Program-made: the position numbers and the translations under genes | Part shown: positions 1 through 11,883 of the stretch, one piece after another | Numbering within the stretch: position 1 is the stretch's first letter | Layout: each line of letters begins with the position of its first letter | NCBI GenBank assembly: GCA_041656295.1 | Contig: JBBADV010000010.1 | Location: forward strand, 46,034-110,033 | Source: Kiritimatiellales bacterium | GTDB taxonomy: Bacteria > Verrucomicrobiota > Kiritimatiellia > Kiritimatiellales > Tichowtungiaceae | DNA length: 64,000 nt | Reading direction: 5' to 3' | The notes under the pieces: generated by a model | What the model saw: only the letters and a program-made list of their open reading frames with translations | What the model was told of the DNA's origin: nothing | Databases searched by the model: none

Positions 1-1
1 A

Positions 2-139
2 ACGGAAGCCGTTCTAACTGAAATTCAACTCGCCGGTACATTCGTCACAGTTGTCTCCCGTTACGATAGCGAACGGGGCTACTCCTGCAGAATTCTCGAC
101 CTCGTTAAAGTTATCGCTAAGACGGTATCTTTAAGATGA
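2..139 (+). CDS. C-terminal end of an unidentified protein (cut by window edge)
   Basis: An open frame enters from the left edge and ends at the TGA at 137-139, giving about 45 residues that include the stretch RYDSERGYSCRILDL. I do not recognise a family. It lies about 240 bases before the ExbB start on the same strand, so it could be the gene upstream of the ExbB/ExbD/TonB cluster. The reverse strand of the same stretch also has a fairly long open frame, interrupted by one TGA, so even the coding strand is not certain. Confidence 0.3.
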   Translation, partial: TEAVLTEIQLAGTFVTVVSRYDSERGYSCRILDLVKVIAKTVSLR

Positions 140-357
140 ATATTGTGTACCGCAATCGTCCGCGCCAGCAATGATCCTTCGGCGGTTGAATCAATAATTA
201 CTCCGTTTTCAACGGCGACAATTTCAACAGCGCATGTACGGCTGCGGTATCCGGTGGATCAGGGTTGATGGCGGCGAATATTATCTTTTAAATTTACCAT
301 GGAGCGCACGAAGGTTCTGGTAAAATGAGGAGTTGAATCCCGTCTTGTGAAGGGCGT
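140..357. other. Leader region upstream of the exbB gene
   Basis: No gene is convincing here. The reverse strand can be read as a roughly 85-codon frame broken by one TGA (near 261), which might be a decayed gene. The last 30 bases include an AT-rich stretch and a GAGGAG-like purine run near 327-333, but the best ribosome binding site for the next gene lies further down, at 372-375. Confidence 0.3.
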
Positions 358-381
358 ATGCTCTCAAGTTTGGAGAATAAT

Positions 382-978
382 ATGTTTACTGCGGTATATG
401 ATAAAATCGGTCCGTCCGGCGCAGCGATTGCGGTGCTGGCGTTTGCAGCGGTGTATCTTTTTTTCTATGGTGTGATTTATCTACTATGGGTGCCGCGCGG
501 ATATCGTAGATTTTTTACAGCGTTGAACCAGCCCGATCCGGTAGACGAAAAACTGGCGGCGCGCAATCCGCTCAGTACGGTGCTGTGGACGACGCTTTCA
601 AATAAACCTTTACGCGCGGAAATCCAGGATGAGGTGCAATATCTTTTTCAACGGAGTTTCAGTTCAATTTATGTGGCGCTGACAAGTTTACGACTGATTT
701 CGGTGATGTCACCTCTGCTCGGACTGCTCGGAACGGTGCTCGGAATTTCGCGCGTATTCCACGCAATGTCACTGACGGCGGCGGCGGATAATTCCGTGCT
801 CGCCGGTGGCATTTGGGAAGCGCTGATAACAACGATTATGGGGTTGACGGTTGCACTGCCGACACTGCTGGCTTATTATCTGCTGCGCCTGCGTGTGCGG
901 GCGCTGATGATTGATTGTATCGAAGATATTCGTCATCTTATGGCAAAAGGGGAAGCGTCAGCTCAAACTGAGAACTAA
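382..978 (+). CDS. exbB: MotA/TolQ/ExbB-family proton channel subunit
   Basis: This is an inner-membrane proton-channel subunit that, with ExbD, energises a TonB-like protein. The predicted 198-residue protein has an N-terminal membrane helix (about residues 10-32) and two further hydrophobic helices (about 105-125 and 145-168). The latter carry the family's small-residue-rich pattern (SPLLGLLGTVLGI, then a stretch ending in LTVALPTLLAYY). I chose the ATG at 382 over the one at 358 because GGAG sits six bases upstream of it. exbD and a TonB-like gene follow on the same strand, which favours the ExbB assignment over MotA or TolQ. A 185-base gap separates it from exbD. Confidence 0.9.
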   Translation: MFTAVYDKIGPSGAAIAVLAFAAVYLFFYGVIYLLWVPRGYRRFFTALNQPDPVDEKLAARNPLSTVLWTTLSNKPLRAEIQDEVQYLFQRSFSSIYVALTSLRLISVMSPLLGLLGTVLGISRVFHAMSLTAAADNSVLAGGIWEALITTIMGLTVALPTLLAYYLLRLRVRALMIDCIEDIRHLMAKGEASAQTEN

Positions 979-1163
979 AAGTATGCTGAGAAAATTAGAG
1001 CCACAGAAATGTATAAAAATCACACAATTATCGAGTCGGTTTTCAGAGCTGGAATAAAAATTGACTCTAAGAGCCAACGCTATGCTTTACTTCCTCTTTC
1101 GCAAAAACTCACGCTCATTCACGGTTACGATGAAAATAATACCTAATTTAAATTTTCACCATT

Positions 1164-1568
1164 ATGTTTGACGATTTTTCATTAAATAATGAACCAGACG
1201 ATGGAATTGATCTAACACCGCTGATTGATATGGTTTTCATTCTGCTGGTTTTCTTTTTCATTTCTTCCTCATTCATTCGTCCATCAATGCCGGTAAATCT
1301 GGCAAAAGCGGCGTCGGCGTCTGCAGTGGCAGAACGTAAAGAGCAACTTGTTTTTACAATTGATGCCGCCGGAGGAATTTTTCACGCCGGCATTCAAATT
1401 GAACGTTCTGAAATTCCCGTATTGATCAGTGCGAGTCCTGAGCTTGGCATCAATCTGTTTGTCGACCGCGCCGCGCCGTTCGGTGCGTTTCTGGCGGTGG
1501 TAGATGAGGCGCGTCAGTTGAATCGTGAAGATATTTCAATCACAACGCTGCCGGCAGACGGAAAGTAA
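1164..1568 (+). CDS. exbD: ExbD/TolR-family biopolymer transport protein
   Basis: This 134-residue protein is the partner of the ExbB channel. It has the usual build: a short cytoplasmic start, one membrane helix (about residues 18-40) and a periplasmic domain. The helix begins LTPLIDMVFILLVFFF; its aspartate is the conserved proton-carrying residue of ExbD and TolR. The length fits the family (about 130-145). The TonB-like gene starts 18 bases downstream, so the two are probably co-transcribed. ExbD and TolR cannot be told apart by sequence alone; the TonB-like neighbour and the absence of TolA, TolB or Pal favour ExbD. Confidence 0.9.
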   Translation: MFDDFSLNNEPDDGIDLTPLIDMVFILLVFFFISSSFIRPSMPVNLAKAASASAVAERKEQLVFTIDAAGGIFHAGIQIERSEIPVLISASPELGINLFVDRAAPFGAFLAVVDEARQLNREDISITTLPADGK

Positions 1569-1586
1569 AATTAACCGCGAATTCAT

Positions 1587-4554
<2,968 letters not shown>

Positions 4555-4801
4555 CTATGGGAAAGGCGGCGAGATGTCAATAAAACGGATGATTCATTCC
4601 GTGCCGGAATATTTAGCAAGCATATCAATTCACGGATTAAATTTTATCATTCAAGCACCATGAATAAGGGTAGGCAGGAATACCCGCCCACATTTATCGG
4701 CGCTCGCAGGCGCAGGAGCCGGCGGTTTTTTGCCGGATAGAACCGAAAACACACCGGCTCAAGAGTGATTAGCGTATCTATCTGAGATCGCAAAAGTCCG
4801 G

Positions 4802-6487
4802 TTAGAACAATGGAAACTGATCTGAAAACGCGATGACTTCGGTGCGCAGTTCAGCCAGGTGCTTTTCGTTTTCGATATTTTCGGTAACGGCTTTGAAGAA
4901 TTTAGCGATCTGTACCATATCTGCTTCTTTCATGCCGCGCGTGGTGACTGCCGGCGTGCCGAGGCGTACACCGGAAGTAACAAACGGGCTTTTCTTATCG
5001 AACGGGATGCCGTTTTTATTTGCAGTGATCGACGCTTTGTCCAGTGCATTCGCGACGTCCTTACCGGTGAACCCTGCGGCGCTGACGTCGACAAGTATCA
5101 TGTGATTATCCGTGCCGCCGGAAACAATACGGAAGCCGTTTGTTTGCATTGCTTCGGAAAGAGCTTTAGCATTTTTCACAACCTGCTGCTGGTAAATCGT
5201 AAATTCCGGCGTGAGCGCTTCACCGAGTGCGACGGCTTTGGCGGCGATGACGTGCATAAGGGGTCCGCCCTGCAGGCCGGGGAAAATCTGCCGGTCGATG
5301 TCCGCTGCAAATTTTTCTTTGCAGAGGATCATGCCGCCGCGCGGACCACGCAGTGTTTTATGCGTGGTCGTCGTCACAAAATCGGCATCCGGCACCGGGC
5401 TGGGGTGACAACCGGCAGCGATGAGTCCGGCGATGTGTGCCATATCGACCGTTAAATAAGCGCCAACGGAATCGGCGATTTTGCGCAGCCGCTTAAAATC
5501 GATGATGCGCGAATAGGCACTCGCACCGGCGACAACCATACGCGGTTTATGTTTTTCGGCAAGGCGCTGCACGTCATCGTAATCAATCTGCTCGGTATCT
5601 TTGTGAACACCGTAAGGAATGATATTGAAAAACCGGCCGGAAAAATTCATCGGATGACCGTGCGTTAAATGTCCGCCTTCCGCGAGGCTCATGGCCAGAA
5701 TCGTATCGCCGGGTTCGAGTACGGAAAAATAGGCGGCCATGTTGGCGGAGCTGCCGCAATGCGGTTGAACGTTCACGTGTTCGGCACCAAAAAGCTCTTT
5801 TGCACGGTCGATGGCAGTCTGTTCGGCGATATCGACACATTCACAACCGTTATACCACCGTTTTTTCGGATACCCTTCAGCATACTTATTGGTCATGCGC
5901 GAGCCCTGTGCTTCACGTACTGCCAGCGAAACAATATTTTCAGATGCGATGAGCTCGATGTTATGTTTCTGGCGCACATCTTCTTCACGCATAGCTTTAT
6001 AAATTTCCGGATCGGAGTCATACAGCGCTCCGGCATCGTTGCAGGTCGTTTTTCCGTACGCCTTGATTTTATTCACGCGGCGCTCATGGCGTCCGCCTTC
6101 CTCCGGTTTATTGCTCAGCCACGCTTCGAGAATTTGAAATGAAACATCATCCGGCACATTATGTGCACCGAGGCAGAGGATATTTGAGGCATTATGGATA
6201 CGCGTCAGTTTCGCCATCTCCGGCGTCACACACACCGCTGCGCGCACGCGCCGGAATTTATTCGCCGTGATACTCATGCCGATTCCCGTATTGCAGATCA
6301 AAATCCCCTGATCTGCATCGCCGGTGGAAACCTTGTCAGCAACCTGTGCTGCGTAATCCGGATAGTCGACAGAATCCGTTGTAAACGACCCGACATCGTC
6401 AATTTCGATATTTCTATTTTTCAGAATTTCAACGAGCTTTTTCTTTAGTTCAACGCCGCCGTGATCTGAACCAATTGCGATCTTCAT
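4802..6487 (-). CDS. rpiB-glyA: Fusion of ribose-5-phosphate isomerase B and serine hydroxymethyltransferase
   Basis: One uninterrupted 561-residue frame joins two enzymes. Residues 1-145 are RpiB-like (start [11 protein letters not shown]; the [13 protein letters not shown] active-site block; the family's RAAVC region), which interconverts ribose 5-phosphate and ribulose 5-phosphate. Residues about 150-561 are serine hydroxymethyltransferase, with the start [21 protein letters not shown], the [14 protein letters not shown] substrate loop and the PLP-lysine motif [14 protein letters not shown]. It makes glycine and methylene-tetrahydrofolate from serine. No internal stop or frameshift is seen. 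The YwlE-like gene ends three bases upstream. In B. subtilis the same two functions are separate genes of one cluster. Confidence 0.92.
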   Translation of the reverse strand: MKIAIGSDHGGVELKKKLVEILKNRNIEIDDVGSFTTDSVDYPDYAAQVADKVSTGDADQGILICNTGIGMSITANKFRRVRAAVCVTPEMAKLTRIHNASNILCLGAHNVPDDVSFQILEAWLSNKPEEGGRHERRVNKIKAYGKTTCNDAGALYDSDPEIYKAMREEDVRQKHNIELIASENIVSLAVREAQGSRMTNKYAEGYPKKRWYNGCECVDIAEQTAIDRAKELFGAEHVNVQPHCGSSANMAAYFSVLEPGDTILAMSLAEGGHLTHGHPMNFSGRFFNIIPYGVHKDTEQIDYDDVQRLAEKHKPRMVVAGASAYSRIIDFKRLRKIADSVGAYLTVDMAHIAGLIAAGCHPSPVPDADFVTTTTHKTLRGPRGGMILCKEKFAADIDRQIFPGLQGGPLMHVIAAKAVALGEALTPEFTIYQQQVVKNAKALSEAMQTNGFRIVSGGTDNHMILVDVSAAGFTGKDVANALDKASITANKNGIPFDKKSPFVTSGVRLGTPAVTTRGMKEADMVQIAKFFKAVTENIENEKHLAELRTEVIAFSDQFPLF

Positions 6488-6490
6488 CAG

Positions 6491-6949
6491 TTATTTCCTC
6501 TCTTCCAGCATGTAAATAATTAAATCGGGCAGGGCGGCATCAATTTCATCGCGCACATGCCGGTATACACCGAGCGCCTCACCTGCCGGGTCATCAATAT
6601 CAGCCGCCAATTCTGCTGAGCCGAACGATTTAAGCAAGAAAACTTTTCCGGAGCTTTGCGGTGCCAACTGCAGAATTGAATCGAGGTGACCGCGCGTCAT
6701 CGCAATCAGCAGGTCGGCGCCGGAAATCAGCTTTTCCGTTAGCGGCTGCGACCGGTGCGCTGAAATATCGATACCCTTTTCTTTTAATGCCGCAACCGCA
6801 TTAGGACTCACCGGGAAACCGGCGCCGGCAAATACACCGGCTGACGCAATCCGCCAGCCGTTTTCCGGCGGCAGCAGTTTTTTCATTAAACCTTCCGCCA
6901 TCGGGCTCCGGCATGTATTTCCTGTGCAGACAAAAATAAGTTTTTTCAT
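6491..6949 (-). CDS. Low-molecular-weight phosphatase, YwlE-like (possible protein-arginine phosphatase)
   Basis: This 152-residue protein has the low-molecular-weight phosphatase P-loop at its start, VCTGNTCRSPMAEG, with the CX5R nucleophile cysteine near residue 8, and the conserved acid in the DIDDPAG loop near residue 118. The threonine in the fifth position of the loop (CTGNT) is the residue that marks arginine phosphatases of the YwlE type, where tyrosine phosphatases have a bulky aliphatic residue; substrate preference is therefore inferred as phospho-arginine. It sits directly upstream of rpiB-glyA, as ywlE sits near rpiB in Bacillus, which supports the assignment. It is probably co-transcribed with the fusion gene. 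Confidence 0.85.
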   Translation of the reverse strand: MKKLIFVCTGNTCRSPMAEGLMKKLLPPENGWRIASAGVFAGAGFPVSPNAVAALKEKGIDISAHRSQPLTEKLISGADLLIAMTRGHLDSILQLAPQSSGKVFLLKSFGSAELAADIDDPAGEALGVYRHVRDEIDAALPDLIIYMLEERK

Positions 6950-7060
6950 TTAAAGGTTTTTAGTCATTTATTATTTTGATTTTTTTATAAAAAATTTTAT
7001 TTTTTATTAAGCAACATTACTATTTTCGTTCATTGAAACCGAAGTTGATGCAACAGGCGT

Positions 7061-7768
7061 TTATCTCTTGGCTTGGTAAAAATAGTCGAGAGTTTGGCCG
7101 TTCAATGTTATTCTGATCTCTTTCCACATCGGCATGTATCTATCCATCAATGCAATAAATTTTTCATCGTGTTTTTTTTCGATAAAATGAACCAATTCAT
7201 GGAGTATGACATATTCAAGGCACTCCGGTGTTTTCTTGGCAAGCTGCAGATTTAACCATATTTTCCCTGTTTTTGTATTGCACGTTCCCCAGCGGGTCGT
7301 CATGTATTTTGTTTGCCATCCTGATACTTTCACTCCTGTAATTTTTTCCCATTTAGGCAGGAGTTGTTCAACTTTCGCTTTTAGCAATTCTCGATACCAC
7401 TCGCGTACAAAGTTCTTATGCTGTTCGACGCTGCTTTCTTTGCGGACGGTTAAAATCGCTTTATCACCGGATAATACTAACGAGTTTTTGGTACCGTACT
7501 CCGTTTGAAGATAGTATTGCTTGCCCCAGACATAAAGGGTTTCGCCGGAAACATACTCACGTTCCGATTGGCGCGGCTGGTTGTCGAATTTGGTGATCTG
7601 TTTCTTAATCCAGCTGGTTTTTGTTCGCACGAAGCGTTCTACCGCCGCATCGCTCATTGAGAGCGGAACCGATACCGTTACATGCCCATCCGGCGGCTTG
7701 ACGTAAAGATGCATATTTTTAATATTTTTCTTGTGCACCTCTATTAGTATGCCGGAAACGTTCAGCAC
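7061..7768 (-). CDS. YgjP-like (M48/DUF45) zinc metallopeptidase at the end of a type I restriction operon
   Basis: The 235-residue protein shows the YgjP/DUF45 architecture: a beta-rich N-terminal part, then WQTKYMTTRWGTCN and the zinc motif HELVHFIEKKHDEKF (HEXXH with a downstream third ligand region) near residues 190-204. These proteins are presumed zinc peptidases of unknown substrate and often accompany type I restriction genes. The GTG start at 7768 directly abuts the hsdR stop, so it is translated from the same message. An AT-rich gap of about 110 bases separates it from the YwlE-like gene, which probably marks one border of the inserted operon. Confidence 0.85.
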   Translation of the reverse strand: MLNVSGILIEVHKKNIKNMHLYVKPPDGHVTVSVPLSMSDAAVERFVRTKTSWIKKQITKFDNQPRQSEREYVSGETLYVWGKQYYLQTEYGTKNSLVLSGDKAILTVRKESSVEQHKNFVREWYRELLKAKVEQLLPKWEKITGVKVSGWQTKYMTTRWGTCNTKTGKIWLNLQLAKKTPECLEYVILHELVHFIEKKHDEKFIALMDRYMPMWKEIRITLNGQTLDYFYQAKR

Positions 7769-10700
7769 TTAATATTCTCCTTGTTCTACAACGATATTGT
7801 AGACACGCTCAACCTCATTTGTATCATTTAAAACCTGATACAAGGCCTGCTTAATTCTGCGTTCTTTAAATTCATTGTGACGGAAGTCTGCCTGTCTGCT
7901 GCTCTGGACAGCCTCATCAATAGCAAGAGCCAGCTGCTCGTCTTCGTCACAATTATCGTAGAAAGCCCGTAATGCCCCGCTGCGGCGGATACTGTCTGGA
8001 TAGCGGGCATTGTTTTCGGGCGTTTCCGTGTTCTTAACCAGTTCGATATACTTTTCGAGCAGTTGTTCGTAAGCAATCGCACCCTCACGCCGCGCCTTTA
8101 TCAATTCGTCAAGGATGGCCGACATCTTCTCATAATACTTCGGATTGATGAGAATTTTTTCGACTACCTTTTTGCGAATGTTGTTTTCAATCGCCTCAGC
8201 GACAGCTTCTTTGCCTTTGCCGCCTAGTTTCTCACCTTGTGCCTGCACAAAGTCGAGTAGAGTGAAATCATCGAATTCACCGATTTTACGGCTATCATCG
8301 GCTTTGATGTAGGTATCAATCAGGCGGCGCATATCCGCCTCATACGATTTGAGGTCGATAAAGTCACCGCTGGCATTGCCGATAATTTCTTTCAACGCAA
8401 TGTAAAAGGTGACTTTCTTATCAACTTCCGACAGCTCGATTGGCGTATATCCGGCTTCGATCATTTCGCCTTTAATTTCCGCATAGGCACGAACGAGACG
8501 GTTCACCAGTTTGTACAGCTTTTCGCGGCTGCGAGAACATGATTCATCATCGATACCGCCCACTCCGTCTTCGCCGCAAAAGTAATAAATATAATCAATT
8601 TCAGATCTGGGTACAGGAACGCCGCCGCAGAGGTCGTCCAGTTCTTCCAGCGTCAGGTTGAGGTATTTTTTTGCTTCTTCCAGCCGGTCTTTTATCAGGC
8701 CTTCTATGTCCTCGGCAGCATATCCCTCGAATGCACCTGATGTGTATTTGTTAATGGCATTCGCTAAACTGCCGAATAATTGCTTATAGTCCACGATATA
8801 GCCGAAATCTTTTTCTTCGCCATCTAAGCGGTTGACGCGACAGATGGCTTGGAACAGACCGTGGTCGTGCATGGACTTGTCGATATATAGAAAAGTGCAG
8901 GGCGGTGCGTCAAAGCCTGTCAACAGCTTGTCTACCACAATGAGCAATTTCATCTGTGCCGGTTCTGTGACAAATTTACGTTTCGCTTCGGATTCAAAGT
9001 CTTCTACGCTTTGTCCATTAAGCATTTTTTTATAAACTTCGTATTTCTCAAATTCCTCTGCATCTTCGGCTTCGGTGCGGAGATTACTTTCAAGCGGTAC
9101 AAACGAGGTCACAATAGCGCATTGCCTGAAACCTCTCGTTTGGAATATCTCATAATACTTACAGGCGGAGTAAATCGAATCTGCCACAAGCATTGCGTTT
9201 CCATTCCCGTCTGCGAGACGGTTTTTGATGTCAAAGTCGGCGATAATGTCCTCGGCAATAATTTCAAGCCGTTTGCGGGAGGAGTAGACCTTCTGCATAT
9301 TGCCCCATTTTGACTTGAGTTTCGCTTTGGCGGCGTCATTCAGCCCGCGGGTTTTGGCATCAAAGTAAGCGTCAATTTTATCTTGTTGTGTAACAATTTG
9401 TTCAATATCGCGGGCTTCATAGCGCAGGTCGAGAACAACGCCATCGGCTACGGCCTCGTCATACTTATAGGTGTGGATATATCCCGGCGAAAAAACCTCA
9501 ATACTTGTTTTTCTGTCTTTGACGAGTAGCGGCGTGCCGGTGAAACCAATAAAGATAGCAGTCGGTAAAATTTCTTTCATTGCTTCGTGTAAAAGGCCGC
9601 TTTGCGTTCGATGACATTCATCCACAAACACAACAAAATTGCCTTTGGCCTTAAAATTCACCGGTAGAGCGACCTTTAACTCTTTTATAAATTGCTCGAC
9701 CGACTTTTTTGCTTGGAGTTCACTGGCTTCGGAGTTTGTGCGAACGCCGAATTTGAAAATCAGCGAACAGATAAGTCTCTTGTCGGTTTTGTCCAGCTTA
9801 TCTACAAGATCAGCGCAGGAGGATGTTCTGTAAACCTGTTCGTCGACTCCCTTGTAGACCTTCTCCATTTGATCATCCAGTTCGTCGCGGTCGGTGACAA
9901 TAAGAACGCGTGCGGTGGGATTGGTTGCCAGTATCCACTTGGAGAGCCACACCATCGTCAGCGTTTTGCCGCTGCCTTGGGTGTGCCAGATAATACCACC
10001 TTGTTTTCTGTCCAGTTTAGTTTGGGCTTTTTTGATGCCAAAATACTGATTATGGCGGCAGACCTTTTTCACGCCTTTGTCGAATACGACAAAGTTGTGG
10101 ACAAGATCGAGAAAACGCCGTTTTTGGAACATGCTGAACAACTGCCAGTCCAGTTTATCAGGAAGCGAGACACACGTCTCATTAATATCTATTGAAACAT
10201 CATCAAGTGGCTGCGCCGTTGTATTAACGGCATCGTTTTTCCATTCGAGATAATATTTTTCCGGTGTTTCAATTGTACCGAAACGCAACCCTTCGCTGGA
10301 ATTGCCCGCCATCACGAATTGAATGGTCGTGAAAAACGGCCTATTAAAATGCTCATTCTGGTTTGAGAGGTTTTGCCGTATGCCTTGCGAAACAGAAACA
10401 GTGGACTTCTTCAATTCGATTACCGCTACGGCGATGCCGTTGATGTAAATCACAAGGTCAGGCCGGCGTTCAGAATTGTTCTTAATTGTCACCTCTTCAG
10501 CGATGGCAAACTCGTTATTCCGGGGATGCTCCCAGTCGATAAAGTACACGGTCTTTTCCGGTTCGCCGGAATTTTTTTTGATTTTTGCGCCATATTTTAG
10601 AAGCGAATAAACATCCTGATTGGCTTTGTATAAACCCTGTTGCAGGTTGCCTGCCGTTTTTTGGAGTTCAAAGACCGCTTTCTCCGCGAGGCTCATGCTG

Positions 10701-10858
10701 TAGCCGCGACCGGTAAGATTTGCCGTCAGTTTATCGGCATCAATATTGCTGTTTATTCTGTCGCGCCGGTCGCCGTAATAGGTGTATCCCAACGTATTCT
10801 GAAACAGCTTAATGACGCGTGCTTGAGTTTTACGCTCAGCTTCGTTAATCTTCGGCAT
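7769..10858 (-). CDS. hsdR: Type I restriction endonuclease subunit R
   Basis: The 1029-residue motor and nuclease subunit has the expected order. There is an N-terminal PD-(D/E)XK nuclease (RPDLVIYINGIAVAVIELKKS near residues 132-152), a Walker A motif in TQGSGKTLTM (near 294), the DEAD-box-like VDECHRTQ, motif III GFTGTPLL, a second helicase lobe with the GFDAPPCTFLYIDK region, and a helical C-terminal part that binds the methyltransferase core. Length is typical. It overlaps the rhuM gene by 14 bases and is followed without a gap by the metallopeptidase. No frameshift or missing motif was seen, so the enzyme should be active. Confidence 0.95.
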   Translation of the reverse strand: MPKINEAERKTQARVIKLFQNTLGYTYYGDRRDRINSNIDADKLTANLTGRGYSMSLAEKAVFELQKTAGNLQQGLYKANQDVYSLLKYGAKIKKNSGEPEKTVYFIDWEHPRNNEFAIAEEVTIKNNSERRPDLVIYINGIAVAVIELKKSTVSVSQGIRQNLSNQNEHFNRPFFTTIQFVMAGNSSEGLRFGTIETPEKYYLEWKNDAVNTTAQPLDDVSIDINETCVSLPDKLDWQLFSMFQKRRFLDLVHNFVVFDKGVKKVCRHNQYFGIKKAQTKLDRKQGGIIWHTQGSGKTLTMVWLSKWILATNPTARVLIVTDRDELDDQMEKVYKGVDEQVYRTSSCADLVDKLDKTDKRLICSLIFKFGVRTNSEASELQAKKSVEQFIKELKVALPVNFKAKGNFVVFVDECHRTQSGLLHEAMKEILPTAIFIGFTGTPLLVKDRKTSIEVFSPGYIHTYKYDEAVADGVVLDLRYEARDIEQIVTQQDKIDAYFDAKTRGLNDAAKAKLKSKWGNMQKVYSSRKRLEIIAEDIIADFDIKNRLADGNGNAMLVADSIYSACKYYEIFQTRGFRQCAIVTSFVPLESNLRTEAEDAEEFEKYEVYKKMLNGQSVEDFESEAKRKFVTEPAQMKLLIVVDKLLTGFDAPPCTFLYIDKSMHDHGLFQAICRVNRLDGEEKDFGYIVDYKQLFGSLANAINKYTSGAFEGYAAEDIEGLIKDRLEEAKKYLNLTLEELDDLCGGVPVPRSEIDYIYYFCGEDGVGGIDDESCSRSREKLYKLVNRLVRAYAEIKGEMIEAGYTPIELSEVDKKVTFYIALKEIIGNASGDFIDLKSYEADMRRLIDTYIKADDSRKIGEFDDFTLLDFVQAQGEKLGGKGKEAVAEAIENNIRKKVVEKILINPKYYEKMSAILDELIKARREGAIAYEQLLEKYIELVKNTETPENNARYPDSIRRSGALRAFYDNCDEDEQLALAIDEAVQSSRQADFRHNEFKERRIKQALYQVLNDTNEVERVYNIVVEQGEY

Positions 10859-11867
10859 GGTTATTGTCCTCCCCGCCGGACTTCTTCAAGCATCCGAGTT
10901 TTTTGACAGCCCGGTCAAAATCACTTTCAAACCGCTTCATTTCCCGTTCACGATAAATTTCAAATTCTCTTTCGGCCTTTTCAATAGCCTTTTTATGCGA
11001 AATACGTCCCGTATCTTGTAATACTTTGCGGCGCAGGGCAATAATCTGATTGTCCAGCGCGGAAATCCAATCAGCCATTGCCATGGGCTGCTGTTCCAAT
11101 GCCTGAAACTCCGCATAGTCCAAAAATTGAGAAACGAGCAGATTCAGCCGGGTAAGTTCAATCTTAGACAAATAATTTTTGGCAATTTTTACATCATCCT
11201 TTGTGATGTAATCTCCCTTAAAATTCGTCATACCCACGAAAGGTTTATCTCTGTATACGCGGTCATGAATGAGTTCTGCAGCGGTATGAGAATGCACCGC
11301 AAAATGCAGTTTGTTCTGGACCGTGGCAAAGAAGCTTTTTGTCATATCCGAACGGGGATCATAGTCGATCGCGGTGGCATAAATATCTGTGACCTGTTGA
11401 TAAAAATTCCGCTCCGATGAACGGATGTCACGGATACGCTGGAGCAGTTCGCGGAAATACCGGCTGCCGCCCTGTTTCAGTCGCTCATCATCCAGAGCAA
11501 ACCCTTTTTGAATATATTCATGCAATCGTTGGGTCGCCCAGCGGCGGAAACGGGTGGCGACCTGCGACTGTACCCGGTAGCCGATAGCGATAATCATATC
11601 AAGGTTGTAATGATCGATATTCCGCTTTACCTGCCGTTGCCCCTCCGTGCGAACTAACAAGAATTTCTTGTAAGTTGACTCCGGCAGTAATTCGCCGTCA
11701 GCATAAATATTCTTAATATGCTGATCGATATTCTGCTGTGTCGTATCATAAATCTCAGCAATTTGAAGCTGGGGCAGCCATATATCCTCGCCGGAGAAAC
11801 GTACGGACACCTTAGTGATGCCGTTTTCATCCTGATAAAGGATAATTTTGTTCTCTGACTTATCCAT
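10845..11867 (-). CDS. rhuM: RhuM-family protein inside the type I restriction operon
   Basis: About 340 residues of the RhuM family, recognised by the start IILYQDENG, the block IWLPQLQIAEIYDTTQQNI, the VKRNIDHYNLDMIIAIGYRV region and RFRRWATQRLHEYIQKGFAL. RhuM proteins carry an N-terminal DNA-binding-like region and are frequent riders of type I restriction operons; the biochemical role is not established. I take the ATG at 11867 as start because the family normally begins there; an in-frame ATG at 11900, overlapping the hsdS stop, is also possible. It lies between hsdS and hsdR and overlaps hsdR by 14 bases, so it is translationally coupled to the system. Confidence 0.88.
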   Translation of the reverse strand: MDKSENKIILYQDENGITKVSVRFSGEDIWLPQLQIAEIYDTTQQNIDQHIKNIYADGELLPESTYKKFLLVRTEGQRQVKRNIDHYNLDMIIAIGYRVQSQVATRFRRWATQRLHEYIQKGFALDDERLKQGGSRYFRELLQRIRDIRSSERNFYQQVTDIYATAIDYDPRSDMTKSFFATVQNKLHFAVHSHTAAELIHDRVYRDKPFVGMTNFKGDYITKDDVKIAKNYLSKIELTRLNLLVSQFLDYAEFQALEQQPMAMADWISALDNQIIALRRKVLQDTGRISHKKAIEKAEREFEIYREREMKRFESDFDRAVKKLGCLKKSGGEDNNHAED

Positions 11868-11883
11868 TATGGCTTGCTTCTTT

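Noticed and set aside
5669..6142. A 157-codon open frame opposite rpiB-glyA
   Set aside because: It is antisense to well-conserved coding sequence and is explained by the GC-rich codon bias of the real gene.
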